Assembly (NCBI GenBank): GCA_014898415.1 | Contig: RCTD01000021.1 | Span: forward strand, 310,001-374,000 | Length of the DNA stretch: 64,000 nt | Source: Stromatinia cepivora | Lineage: Eukaryota; Ascomycota; Leotiomycetes; Helotiales; Sclerotiniaceae | Reading direction: 5' to 3' | In this document: positions 1 through 9,925 of the stretch, in pieces | Layout of the letters: the number at the start of each line of letters is the position of its first letter | Numbering within the stretch: position 1 is the stretch's first letter | Translations under genes and position numbers: made by a program | The notes under the pieces: model-generated | The model's input: the letters and a program-made list of their open reading frames with translations, nothing else | The model's database searches: none | What the model was told of the DNA's origin: nothing

Positions 1-1410
1 GCAGCAGCAGCGGCAAATCTACTAAATCGAAAAGATATAGATGGACCAAAGGGTAGGAAAACAACAGATGTGAGATGGGATCCATATTCTGGCGAACAAA
101 CAACAAGCGAAAGGGGAAAACCACAATCCGTCAAACCAGGAGAATTTTCGCCACCCAAATTACGAAATGTTAGACAAATGGGTAATACATCAATCATTAG
201 TGCTGGTGCTGATGTGCAAAAGCCTCAAAATCCACCATCTTTTGCGGAACGTGTCCGCAAACTGAAGAATAATGCGCCGGTAGAGAAACCAGAGTGGAAA
301 GGGGCAACAGGACGTTCAGCAATTGTGCCCACCCCGTCAGATAATTACAGTATACCTCCACTTAAAATTCCAATCCCATCAAAGAACGAACAGCGCATTA
401 CATCAGGTACAAATACCCCTGTATCATCCATCCGAAGTGCAAATAGTGAAACGCAAGCGGCGCCAACCTTCATGGGTCTACCCAGCCCACTGTCTATTAA
501 CGCAGGACATTCGCTCAGCGGACGAAACAGTCCACAATCTTATAATGAGTCCTCAATTCAAAACCCCGAACCCGTTCATGCGGCTCACCTTGCGAATTTC
601 ACCACCAATATTACCACAGAATTCCCTACCACAGATTTCCCTACCGCATATCATCCTTCCCATTCTCAAAAGGATTCCACTGGCACCATTGAGCGAAATT
701 TCCGCGAAGCTCTTAAAAATTCATTCCCTCCCATCGATCCGAACGAGCCATACGTTCAACCTCCTTCCCGCTTTAGTGTCAGTACAAAGGCCACATCAGA
801 AGCCACACAATCGACCAGAGCACCTTCTCTCGATTTACAAAACGATATGCATCCTCCACTCCCCATACAATCCTACACCATGACAACTCAAGCTCCTACT
901 TCAATACTCTCTCGCAAACGTCCTAAGGTCACCGCCGATGATAGCGCATCCATGTATTCCACAAAAAGCATTACCCGCAAAGCCATCAATTTGAATAGTC
1001 CAATAACAATCTCCATGACGTCCTCCATTCCCCGCGAACATAATCACCCACGCTCCTCATCCACTCTCACCAAATCTCTCCCCAGCACCCCTGCCGAAAC
1101 CGCATCCTCAGATCCTATCTCCAACCTCAAAGCGCGCCTTGAAACTCTCGCACATCGAAGACAAAATATCGAAAATTCAATCAAACAAATGACGGAGCTT
1201 ATGCCAGTAGATAGAATGATTGCGACGGAGGAAGTTAGGAGAAAGAGAGAGATGGAGAAGAAACAGATTGAGGCGTTGAGGGAGGAGGAAGCAGAAATTA
1301 GGAGGGAGGAACATGAATGTGGTTTAAAATTGCATAGAGCGTGGAAGAGGAAAGATAAGCAAGCGGGGTATGAGGAGACGGGGTTGTGGGTTAGGAGGGT
1401 TACTGGCTAG
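1..1410 (+). CDS. Hypothetical protein with C-terminal coiled coil, 5' partial
   Basis: The frame is open from base 1 to TAG at 1408-1410, so at least 469 residues are visible and the start lies upstream of the window. No GTG or internal ATG is needed as a start. The visible N-terminus has a short Ala run followed by a W-D-P-Y-S-G-E motif near residue 25. A long Ser/Thr/Pro-rich, probably disordered region follows. The last ~100 residues are rich in Glu, Lys and Arg and look like an amphipathic coiled coil (K-A-R-L-E-T-L through E-E-A-E-I-R-R-E-E), with Trp residues near the end. No catalytic motif is visible. It looks like a fungal-specific regulatory or scaffold protein of unknown role. The coding call is firm because of length, composition and lack of stops; the function is unknown. 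Confidence 0.8.
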   Translation, partial: AAAAANLLNRKDIDGPKGRKTTDVRWDPYSGEQTTSERGKPQSVKPGEFSPPKLRNVRQMGNTSIISAGADVQKPQNPPSFAERVRKLKNNAPVEKPEWKGATGRSAIVPTPSDNYSIPPLKIPIPSKNEQRITSGTNTPVSSIRSANSETQAAPTFMGLPSPLSINAGHSLSGRNSPQSYNESSIQNPEPVHAAHLANFTTNITTEFPTTDFPTAYHPSHSQKDSTGTIERNFREALKNSFPPIDPNEPYVQPPSRFSVSTKATSEATQSTRAPSLDLQNDMHPPLPIQSYTMTTQAPTSILSRKRPKVTADDSASMYSTKSITRKAINLNSPITISMTSSIPREHNHPRSSSTLTKSLPSTPAETASSDPISNLKARLETLAHRRQNIENSIKQMTELMPVDRMIATEEVRRKREMEKKQIEALREEEAEIRREEHECGLKLHRAWKRKDKQAGYEETGLWVRRVTG

Positions 1411-2508
1411 ATTGTGGGGTTTTGAATAGCGGATGGGTTGGAAAGGGATGATCAATCTATTCGGGACACAAAATGTATAGGGGGCTAGGGCAATCAATAG
1501 ATGTTTGGTAGGCGCATATGTAGTGGGAATTGGAGGACGGATGGATGGAAGGATCGGTTTGGAGTTTAGGAATATTTATTCCATTTGCATTGGATTTAAA
1601 AGTTTACTCAGGTGAACTTCTCTTTTATGGCACACACACATATCATATCATTCATAATTGAATTTGAATTTGAATTTGAATTTGATACCTAGTTATTCTA
1701 TCCTGCATCTCGTTTGCTAAATTTACTCTTGAACCTCAAAAGTTGAGAATAATTAAATGTCAAATTGTATTGTAGGATAACTACCTGTATACCCAATCAT
1801 TAGAAATCAGATTGCATACATACTAATTTCTTTTCCTTTTATATTTCAGAAGGCTTGTGTACTCCGTACATAAAATTGTGTCGTTTCACAAAATTATCTT
1901 TGCGCTCTTGGCATGATCATAATCACAAATCAGACTGCCAAAATAAAAATATGGAGCTTCCGGTACGGAAACAAGAGCTGCCGGATTTGAGTGGGTAACA
2001 CGTGATATCGATGAATGTAACGATAAACCCATCATATCCCCGCGTTTTCCGAACTCGAAGCTTCGATTGGGATATTTGGTTAACTGTTAAATCTGGCATT
2101 CGTCACGAGTACATCTTCATCGATATTTTAAACGTGTTATCCTACGTTTGATTTCTTCTTGTTGTGTTTAAGGAAGGAAGAGTGAGTTTTGAGGTTTGCT
2201 TTTGTGGAGGCATATTGAGAGCTGTTATCTTTGCGTTTGAAGCTTGAACCCGTACTTGAACGGATACTACCATCAGTTTATCACTTTACGGAAGGATATT
2301 ATAACTGCTGGACAATTAGGAAGATAGGGAGCTTCCTAGGGATACAACAAGGCATTATGGATTATGTTGAGAAGAGAATGGCTGCTGGTATGTTGTTTTA
2401 TGGTTGTTTTCTTACCTTGCTACTTTATGAGGATGCAGAATTGAGATTTCGTCTTCTTTCGAATTACGCGGAGAATCACACCATTATAAAGACAAAACGC
2501 TAACTATC
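1411..2508. other. Intergenic: 3' flank of the first gene and upstream region of dap1
   Basis: No supported gene. It holds a short CA run (about 1631-1640), a hexanucleotide microsatellite (listed separately) and a CACGTG motif near 1999-2004. The 2231-2503 stretch can be read as an open frame, but only from a TTG start, and it is more likely the dap1 5' leader. A possible leader intron with a GTATGT donor near 2388 was not resolved. Confidence 0.5.
1660..1685. repeat. Hexanucleotide microsatellite (GAATTT)n
   Basis: About four perfect tandem copies of GAATTT in the intergenic region between the coiled-coil gene and dap1. Confidence 0.9.
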
Positions 2509-3104
2509 ATGTCAAATACAGAAGCCCAAAGACCTGCTGGTGCAGAAGTGTATGTCTCTTTCCCACTCTCTCAATTCATCATATCACAAATCCCTACACA
2601 TTAGTAACAAAACTAACACCCTCCAGTGCCAGTCTAGCCACCCCCCTCAACCTCCTCCTCCTCAGTCTCCTCGCCCTCGTAACCTACATGTCTCTCCGCC
2701 CCAAAAAGGCGATCCCCATCCCCACGGCCCCCGCCCCCATCGTCTTCCGCACCTTCACACCCCCCGAACTCGTCCCCTTTTCCGGCCTCAACAATACCCC
2801 CGTCTATCTCTCCGTCCGCGGCCGCGTATTCGATGTGAGTAATGGAAGAAACTTTTACGGACCAGGAGGACCATATGAGAATTTTGCGGGACGAGATGCG
2901 AGTCGTGGGTTGGCGAAGGGGAGTTTTGATGCGGAGATGTTGACGGAGGATTTGCAGGCGGAGTTAGATGATTTGAAGGATTTGGATGAGGACGAGTTGG
3001 AGGCTTTGAGGGGCTGGGAGGAGAGGTTTGAGGAGAAGTATTTGGTGGTTGGGAGATTGGTTAGTTGTGCTCAGAAGGAGAGGGAGGAGAAGGAGAAGGC
3101 TTGA
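2509..3104 (+). CDS. dap1: Dap1/MAPR-family cytochrome b5-like heme-binding membrane protein
   Basis: Two exons: 2509-2549 and 2627-3104, with an intron at 2550-2626 (donor GTATGT, branch-like ACTAAC, acceptor CCAG). The joined protein is 172 residues. Residues ~15-35 form one hydrophobic anchor (L-N-L-L-L-L-S-L-L-A-L). The cytochrome b5-like fold of membrane-associated progesterone-receptor proteins follows from F-T-P-P-E-L. The diagnostic F-Y-G-P-G-G-P-Y...F-A-G-R-D-A-S-R-G-L-A segment contains the Tyr (about residue 91) matching the axial heme ligand of the family. The tail is acidic and Lys/Glu-rich. Known family role: ER-anchored heme protein that binds and supports the sterol P450s Erg11/CYP51 and Erg5, affecting ergosterol synthesis, azole tolerance and damage resistance. 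The upstream ATG was chosen because it supplies the membrane anchor and splices in frame. Confidence 0.93.
2550..2626 (+). other. dap1 intron
   Basis: 77-bp intron, GTATGT...CAG, with ACTAAC about 15 bases before the acceptor. It splits a Val codon (GT|T) and restores the frame into the membrane anchor. Confidence 0.88.
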
Positions 3105-4571
3105 TGAGTGCATGAGTTGAAGGTTGTTGGTGGATGGGTGAGAAGAGGATATTTTTGAGCGATGATGGAGAATTAGATTGTGAATATGGAATGGAATATT
3201 TTCGGATAGCCATGGGGATGTTTCTAGTGGTATTTGGAAGAGCGTAATAGTATGCCGTTTCAATATCAACGGGCTAAGCGGCCATGAATATTACATACAT
3301 ACACCCACCAGTGACCTAGTGTACAAGTATCCAAATGCAGAAGAACAAGCAATGACTCAAGATGACACTGCAATACTATCTCTGCATCTACCTAAACAAT
3401 ATCATACCCCTACCAAATCCCCCGGCTCCTTTCTTCATTTTTATTCACCAATATGCAAGTACTACTTGTATCAATCTTTGAAAGATATTCCGTTATGAAA
3501 CCTTGTCCGGCAGCCTTGTTCCATTGTTTGTTGTTGAATCCCCTACGAGGATCGGGCTACAAGTCTTTGCTGCTTTCCCACCTCCCTCCCCTACCTCCTT
3601 TTCACAGCCGGGTGCCTAAACATCATCTCCACCTCCTTCTGATAATGTGGATACTTAGTGATATTTCATTAGTCTTTAAACTCCGGGGGTGGGGGAGATG
3701 TTAATCACACGATGGATATCATCCATGTATTGCTCGCTTTTCGACAACTGGGGACTCCCCCGGTCTGGAAATGATGGAACCTAGAAGTAATAAGTATTGT
3801 TAGTGAGCTTTTTTTGATAGTATGCATTTGTATAACTAGATATTTAAGCAGCTTGAGTCTTGACACCAACTGGGAGCGTGTCCGGAAATCTGGGAGAATT
3901 GTCACGGATTGCTTAGGCTTATACTTCTTAAGCCGGATGCATGTATGGGTGTTTTTCCTAGTATCGATCGTACTAATCAATCAAATATTCGATTTGATGA
4001 TGCAAGCGCTCAAGTTACTTATATTTTATCATTTATAGCAAGTGTTGGTCTTGAATGAATGATTGCGAGGGCTGTTTAGTTAGTAGTTGGTACACGCATA
4101 ACGTCCAGACTTGCAAATCACATAGTACTTGCCAGGTACGTGACTATTGGGGCGAGATCTGTGTAAGGAGGTTTTTTGCTTGGATTCTCCTGGCCCCGTC
4201 GTTTTGGTTTTGGTTTTATATGACTGGGGTTGAAAGTTTCGGGAGGATGATGATAAGCTGATGATTGCTGGTTAGGGATAGGTTTAAGTGGCAAGGGATA
4301 TTTGGTATTTGAAAGGTGTGAAATGGTTTATGGTTGAATAATGCTAATACCGTCGTATTCAATTCATAATTGGTACGTATAGTCAATTTCCTTTAGACCC
4401 AGAATTTATATCTGTTCTAACCCAGTTGTGACGAGAGCGATGTGAATGCACTTCCATATTATAGTATATTTCAAATTTCCAACCTAGTTATCTCTATTCA
4501 TACGTTAAGTAATCTCATCTCATCTCATCTCATTGCTTCTTATCTCAACACCCAATTCCCAACTCCCAAGA
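3105..4571. other. Intergenic region, no supported gene
   Basis: About 1.47 kb between the stop of dap1 (+) and the stop of the DUF7730-like gene (-), so it is the shared 3' flank of two convergent genes. Short open frames exist on both strands, but their composition is random and none has a recognisable motif. A pentanucleotide run of ATCTC/TCATC type sits at about 4512-4535. Confidence 0.6.
4512..4535. repeat. Pentanucleotide microsatellite (ATCTC)n
   Basis: About four tandem ATCTC units just downstream of the stop codon of the minus-strand DUF7730-like gene. Confidence 0.85.
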
Positions 4572-5723
4572 TCAAAATCTCTCACCATTCCAAATAGCCA
4601 CATCTTGAACCACCGCCCCCTCCCTAATCATATCCTCCGTCCACAAGCGATTCTCCAACATCCACTTTGCCATGAAAGTTTTAGCTCCAGTTCTGAATTC
4701 CCACCACGTAACCTTCGCACTCCTCAACCCGTCATGCGCGAGTAACTTTCTCGTGTAATCCCACTCGTGCAGATTCCGCCTATTCCTCAAATTTTCCATC
4801 GATCTCTGTGCTTCATTATCATCACCCGTCGAGGACAATTGTGTTGTCTCGAAAGAATCGAAATTTTGCAGAAAACTTTTATCACCCGTACCTCCCCAAA
4901 CCGTTAAATCCAGACACCTCAGTCCCGACAATTCGTGAGTGATGGTTTCACATAAATTCTCCCATACCACATCAATACCAGCATAAATCTTCAACTCGGG
5001 AATTTCCCTCGCAACCTTCAAATTTCTAATCCATGCCCGAGCACCCTGACTTCGATCCCTCCAAAAAGGATTTACCGCCTCGATATTCACACCGAAATCC
5101 CAGATACTATTTTCATTTCCATAAAGTACCTCTTCGGCTTCTTCTTGAATTTGTTGACATACACTTAAAATACGCGTATGGATACTCGGATTCGGGAAGT
5201 CGATGTGGGAATTAGCGGAGAGGGTTTTGTAAGTGGTGAGTTTTTCGGGGTTGTCTGGAGATATGGGGTAAAATGATTGGGCGGCGCGAGCGGGAATGCA
5301 TATGGGCGGAAAGTAGTAACCGTTATGGGGGATTTGAGTTGTGATTTTGTGGTGGCGGGGTGGAAGGAGGAGGAGATAGATTTTCAGGCGAATTTCGATT
5401 GGTAGAGAGAGGAAAGGAAAATATGATTTTCCTGATGCCGAGGCGAGGTGGTTGATGGATTCATGTGACGAATGTTCGCATGGAGTTAGTGCATCTGCAG
5501 GGCTGAGACAAGGATTTTTCCCATCCATGTCTGTGCTTGTATGTTCTAAAGAATTGTAATCCAAAGGACATGAAGGATAGAGAATATCGACTTCAATACT
5601 TCGACAATTACTTTTACATCGCTTTATATTTATATCTTTTTGAGCGTAGAACACGTTGATAGATAGCATTGACAACTCCGGACACCTTGATGGGTTCTTG
5701 AGAAAAGAGAACTGGGATGCCAT
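4572..5723 (-). CDS. DUF7730/F-box-like fungal protein
   Basis: Single open frame of 383 residues, ATG at 5723 and TGA at 4572-4574. Residues 105-120 (F-L-S-L-P-I-E-I-R-L-K-I-Y) match the F-box-like helix that opens this large fungal family. Residues 184-210 (R-I-L-S-V-C-Q-Q-I-Q-E-E-A-E-E-V-L-Y-G, then a W-D-F strand) are the second hallmark block. The rest is a helical/strand module without catalytic residues. The first ~90 residues are Cys/Ser-rich and unlike the family, so the true start may be further in (M66 is a candidate) or a 5' exon may be misread. Family members are numerous in Leotiomycetes and mostly uncharacterised; a role as an SCF adaptor is only suggested. A decayed relative lies 0.6 kb away on the same strand, which fits local duplication. 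Confidence 0.78.
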   Translation of the reverse strand: MASQFSFLKNPSRCPELSMLSINVFYAQKDINIKRCKSNCRSIEVDILYPSCPLDYNSLEHTSTDMDGKNPCLSPADALTPCEHSSHESINHLASASGKSYFPFLSLPIEIRLKIYLLLLPPRHHKITTQIPHNGYYFPPICIPARAAQSFYPISPDNPEKLTTYKTLSANSHIDFPNPSIHTRILSVCQQIQEEAEEVLYGNENSIWDFGVNIEAVNPFWRDRSQGARAWIRNLKVAREIPELKIYAGIDVVWENLCETITHELSGLRCLDLTVWGGTGDKSFLQNFDSFETTQLSSTGDDNEAQRSMENLRNRRNLHEWDYTRKLLAHDGLRSAKVTWWEFRTGAKTFMAKWMLENRLWTEDMIREGAVVQDVAIWNGERF

Positions 5724-6324
5724 TTTCGGGTAATGCAGGGGCGGAACACCGGTGAAGAGGACAGGGATGAGTTATGATTTGTCCGATTCCAAGCAGTCGT
5801 GTGTTCGATTATACCAAACGGTAACTTCAAATATCTCTAATATACTCCGTAGTTTCACAATAGTGGTATCAGTGCGGATTCTGCTTCTGTATGAAGATGT
5901 TTCAATGACTATTGAACCTTAAAATTGGTGGGCCATGTAAGTATGTTCTGATTAGTAAAGTATGTTGCAATATAGATCGTCGCCGACTTGATTTGATGGT
6001 GTCTTTGAAGATGATCTTTGATACTGAGACCAAAGATAATAAGAACAAATGAAGTGAATTAATTGAGGGACGATGGTCTACCTTTATAAAATGCAACGGG
6101 TTTTAAATAGTGGCACAGAAGTGCCTAGACACCACGCAAGGGACAACGATTTGTCTGATATGTCACACACAAAGACACAGAGAAATACCTAGGTGGAAAA
6201 ATAATCATTCCACCCGGAACGAAACCATCATAGCATGTGGTTGAGGATGACTCTGCATGACTGTACGTCTAGGCATCGACGTCAACAATTCCCCTCCCTC
6301 GTATAGTCATGCATACAATGTAAT
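5724..6324. other. Intergenic: upstream region of the DUF7730-like gene and 3' flank of its decayed relative
   Basis: No supported gene on either strand. Only short, low-quality open frames are present. Confidence 0.5.
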
Positions 6325-6915
6325 CTAATACCAGGAGCACAAATATAGTTCTCGCCGCAAGTACTCTGCAAACCCATTTTCGATCGAAGCAGAGAATGCA
6401 GCAAAGAAATTCACGTATGAAGAATGGCCTCGCAAAGATACAGAATGTAACTCAGAAGTAATATCCAATTTCTGGATACCTTTGATCCCCAACAATTGGT
6501 AGACCCATTCCAAGGGTTCATATGCAACACGTGATAAAGTCTTGAACTCAGCCGATGTATCGCCCTACATCGTTCCATCCAATTCTTGGTCGTCCTCCCC
6601 CAACAATCAATGTCAAAGCCCTTCAATTGCATTTGATCTCTCAAAAATTCAGACATTGTTCCATTCACACCGATCCAATTTGCGACAGTAGATAAACCCT
6701 TGTTTGAAAAGCGATATCTCTTGAACTAGAGATCGTGTACCAGGAGTAAGGTCGGAGAAGAAGGGGATGATGGCCTCAATACTCTCGTAAAAACTGAATG
6801 TCCGACCCCCATATAAGAGAGGTATGGCTTCTCCACATATCTGGTGATTAACACTCAGTATAGAAGTGTGAAGAAGTTCATATATCATAAGCCCAATCTC
6901 TGAAGGAATGCGCAT
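6325..6915 (-). pseudogene. Decayed DUF7730/F-box-like gene
   Basis: Family blocks are clear but lie in different frames. ATG at 6915 opens R-I-P-S-E-I-G-L-M-I-Y-E-L-L, followed very soon by the second block V-N-H-Q-I-C-G-E-A-I-P-L-L-Y-G. The usual 40-70 residues between these blocks are missing. The frame stops at 6649-6651. The following segment (F-L-R-D-Q-M-Q-L-K-G) is readable only one frame over, down to about 6600. The conserved tail (L-S-R-V-A-Y-E-P-L-E-W-V, then F-F-A-A-F-S-A-S-I-E-N-G-F-A-E-Y-L) returns to the first frame and ends at 6325. This needs at least two frameshifts plus an internal deletion. A spliced gene is less likely because no GT-AG pair was found that joins the conserved blocks cleanly. 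It is in tandem with the intact relative at 4572-5723. Confidence 0.7.
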
Positions 6916-7602
6916 GAACGGCGAAATGGTTGGTGTCTGTCATGGCTGGTAATCTTACAATGCGTATTGCAATTCAACAGAGAGCATGGAGTTCTTCTTG
7001 GATTCGAAGTCCTATTGTATATTCTGTGGAACAGGGTATGAAAGAGGGTATAGGTGCACTACAAACTTTTTCGTTGACTTGATAGTTGGAGTGAGCGTTA
7101 GTTGAGTTAGGAATATATGCGTTACTTAGTACAGCTCATCTAGTAACTCGAGTAGATGAGCTAGGAATATCCATCAAGCTTCTTATCTCTCTTTTGTCTA
7201 GATTCTAATGGTATAATTTGAATTACTTATCAATATGACATATGACCCGCCGAATGGATAGATTTTAAAAGGCGTTTTACTCCGAAACGAAACACTGAAT
7301 CATGTAATCATGCACGGGGTGTGTAGTGGATGGAGTCCCTTGGTATCAAATCCGACATACCCTGCCTGAGGTCCTGAGTTAGCACGACCCAAGAAACCAT
7401 ATCCGAATGAGAAATGATCGGGTGAAATAGGGGAAGATAGCCTATCATCAATATAATGAAGATAAATAAGAAGTTAGAAGTTAGAACTTGGGGGTGTTCT
7501 TCGGTAAAACCATGGACAAAGTTTTGTAGCTCCCCCGTGTCCCAGTGAAGAGATTTTATATGTCAAATTCATGTACTATCAAAAAATCCTAGAGAAGAAT
7601 TT
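6916..7602. other. Intergenic region, nothing recognised
   Basis: No gene, RNA or repeat recognised in about 690 bp between the decayed minus-strand gene and the weak plus-strand ORF. Confidence 0.5.
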
Positions 7603-7983
7603 ATGCGAACTGCGACACCATACCGAAGAATATCTTCGTACAACCACCATTCCGGAGAACAACCACCAACATATCTCAACGTGGAAGATTGGATGGGATT
7701 CCAATATTATCTAATGCTGGGATTGATGCTGGCTTTCTTTCTGTTGGCTAAATCTTGGAGCATTCATTTTCGAAAAAGCAGTTTATTTACTACTGCTTCG
7801 CTTACTAATCAATCCAACCCGCAGTCCCTTCATCCATTAACATCCCTTCAATCTCGAAGTATCACCAGTATTTACAATTATATATATATTTTGACTTTTC
7901 GTCCAAATACTCACATATGCCCAGAATTTTTCAACGGGTTTCCTAAAAAGAACAATTCAATCACTATCTCGTTTTGGCGTTGA
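7603..7983 (+). CDS. Possible small single-pass membrane protein (weak)
   Basis: An ATG-initiated open frame of 126 residues ending in TGA at 7981-7983. Residues ~31-50 (M-G-F-Q-Y-Y-L-M-L-G-L-M-L-A-F-F-L-L-A-K) make a credible membrane helix flanked by Trp and basic residues. The first 30 residues are polar. The last ~60 residues are low in information and could be untranslated or past a missed splice site. I do not recognise a family. It could be a chance ORF in the 0.7-1.2 kb upstream of the Ser/Thr-rich protein gene. Confidence 0.3.
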   Translation: MRTATPYRRISSYNHHSGEQPPTYLNVEDWMGFQYYLMLGLMLAFFLLAKSWSIHFRKSSLFTTASLTNQSNPQSLHPLTSLQSRSITSIYNYIYILTFRPNTHICPEFFNGFPKKNNSITISFWR

Positions 7984-8196
7984 AATGGCTTCCCAGCCAC
8001 TTCAATTATCACGGGAAATGCACAAATCCCAGCCCCCTCCACGCGTATTCGAAAAAAAATCCACCCCAGCCTCCATGATCATGTCGCATGAGCTATAATA
8101 TGATGTATCTCATTATTCCATGTAAGTTCTTTTACTCTCAGACATCAAGTTATTGTTCTCGAGTCCATTTCTATCTATTTACAAATTGATCCAATC
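7984..8196 (+). promoter_or_regulatory. Putative upstream region of the Ser/Thr-rich secreted protein gene
   Basis: About 210 bp upstream of the ATG, containing pyrimidine-rich stretches and a TATAATATGA-like motif near 8095. Promoter assignment is by position only. Confidence 0.3.
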
Positions 8197-9132
8197 ATGC
8201 TTCTTAATACTTCGACTTCCACTCTCTTCGCGCTATCATCACTCTTTTTACTGTCATCAGCGCTTCCAGTTGCCCAAAACGATGTTATTTGGGTGGAACA
8301 TGTAAAGAGAGCTACATACTCTGTTGTGAATGTTCAGGGGTCTTCTTTGACTTCCGTAAGTGGTGGAAATGGGGAACCAACGACCACTGTGGTAAAGACA
8401 GTTACCAAGACCGACCAGCCGACAACGAAAACAGTGGTCGAAACCGATGCGACTACAACTACAAATTACATAGTCTCGACTCAGACTGTGAAGGGTTCTG
8501 ATACGACTGAGACTGTTCTTATTACCATTACACCATCCCCAACAACTGTCACTAGCTTTAGCTATTCAATCGTGGATATTACTGTTCCAGTGACGATTCC
8601 CGAATCTTCATCAAAACAGAGTACTACCCACGCAACTTCCTCGACTGCAGAGTCTTCATCTAGCTCGTCTTCAACAAAGGTTAGCAGCAGTCCAACGACC
8701 ATTATTTCGGGTGCTTCAACGTTATCGACATCATCTGAGTCAAATTCAACCACACGCCCATCTGTGTCGTCTCCAACCTCTTTTAGTGCTTCCAAGTCAT
8801 CCAGTGCAGTCGCATCTCCCCAAACGAGTTTGTTCTCGTCCTGGTCTTTGTCTCAAAGTCTTACCAGCGTTGCCAGTATGACTACCCCTCAAGGAACTGG
8901 CCCAACCTCAACTTTTGAAGCATCATCAAGCACTCGCACCGACGAAACATCGTCCATCTCATCTCCCACGACTACTTTATCATCATCGTGGCTTACTTCT
9001 TACACGGCGATATCGTCGAATTGGTATACTATCACAGTTTCGCCTACAGCCAGTACTGCTTCCTATGATAACGGACAATGGCATACTGGCTATCCTTCTT
9101 GGAATTCTACGACTGCTATCCCAAGAAGCTAA
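8197..9132 (+). CDS. Secreted Ser/Thr-rich protein, probably cell wall-associated
   Basis: Intronless frame of 311 residues. The N-terminus is a standard signal peptide (hydrophobic core about residues 9-22, then A-L-P-V-A-Q). A Lys-Arg pair at residues 37-38 followed by A-T-Y fits cleavage by the Kex2 protease and would leave a short propeptide. The mature part is dominated by Ser and Thr with few charges and many T-T/S-S-S runs, as in heavily O-mannosylated fungal wall or mucin-like proteins. The C-terminus (S-W-N-S-T-T-A-I-P-R-S) lacks the hydrophobic tail needed for a GPI signal, so the protein is likely soluble or held in the wall non-covalently. No enzyme domain is visible. Low-complexity proteins of this kind evolve quickly and usually have orthologues only in close relatives. 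Confidence 0.75.
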   Translation: MLLNTSTSTLFALSSLFLLSSALPVAQNDVIWVEHVKRATYSVVNVQGSSLTSVSGGNGEPTTTVVKTVTKTDQPTTKTVVETDATTTTNYIVSTQTVKGSDTTETVLITITPSPTTVTSFSYSIVDITVPVTIPESSSKQSTTHATSSTAESSSSSSSTKVSSSPTTIISGASTLSTSSESNSTTRPSVSSPTSFSASKSSSAVASPQTSLFSSWSLSQSLTSVASMTTPQGTGPTSTFEASSSTRTDETSSISSPTTTLSSSWLTSYTAISSNWYTITVSPTASTASYDNGQWHTGYPSWNSTTAIPRS

Positions 9133-9925
9133 GGAATATTTGATTCATCCATTGAATTCTCAATCATCTCATCGTTTTGAGAGAAACCGTTATCACGGAA
9201 GGAATTCTCGAGAATATTGATAAAATGTTCATGGTAGAATCACGTTGGCTTCACTAGCATTTGGCCGCACAAGAATGTTAGGTCGAGACCAAGCCTGTGA
9301 CCAGTGGCGCAAAAATCGGTGCTTGGTTTAGTTCTACGTACAAAATTTGGTGCGGTAATGTTTATTTGGAGTTATGGAATCATAAGGATCAGGTGACCAA
9401 GAGCTGGGATGCCTGTCGGATTTTATATCATTGATTGCATAGAAAGGGAGGTCGGAATGAATTAGACGAAATAATGTCAAATGAATATTGAGATTTAGGA
9501 TAATTAATATTGAAAGATAATTAGAATCAAAACAATCTTGTATCTGCAGCCACATTCTGTTGCTGTTGAATATAACACATTAATTCAATAACAATGTACT
9601 GGTTAATGGGATCATTCTAGAGAAGTAGGTATATTACCTTAATTATAATATATCTACAGAATTTGTGACAAAGATCGGTGAAAAGAATGTTTTCGGAATT
9701 CGGATAAACTTACATCCACGAGGTCCAATCCTTGTCAACAATCAACCCACACGGGTAGGCTTAGCGTTCCTTCCCCCAGAAACTGGTCTTAACCAGTTAA
9801 TCTTGGAATCCCATACGACATAAGAGCTTCAGTATCTACATTAATCACTCATTTCCACATTCTAAATTGCTTAGCCTACGAAAATCTGCTACTGCGCAAG
9901 CATCTGTTCGTGAAAGTCTGCCATA
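9133..9925. other. Intergenic: upstream region of vps35
   Basis: No supported gene in about 790 bp. The last ~100 bases before the vps35 ATG probably form its 5' leader. Confidence 0.5.

Noticed and set aside
323..883. 186-codon frame overlapping the first gene
   Set aside because: A different frame within the longer, compositionally normal coding sequence; Pro/Leu/His/Ile-rich shadow.
2231..2503. 90-codon open frame upstream of dap1
   Set aside because: It opens only from TTG, has no recognisable motif and lies where the dap1 5' leader is expected.
3453..4261. Several short open frames in the intergenic region
   Set aside because: Random composition, no conserved motif, no supporting splice structure.
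8562..8795. Antisense frame in the Ser/Thr-rich gene
   Set aside because: Asp/Glu/Val-rich complement of TCN/ACN codons; a composition artefact.
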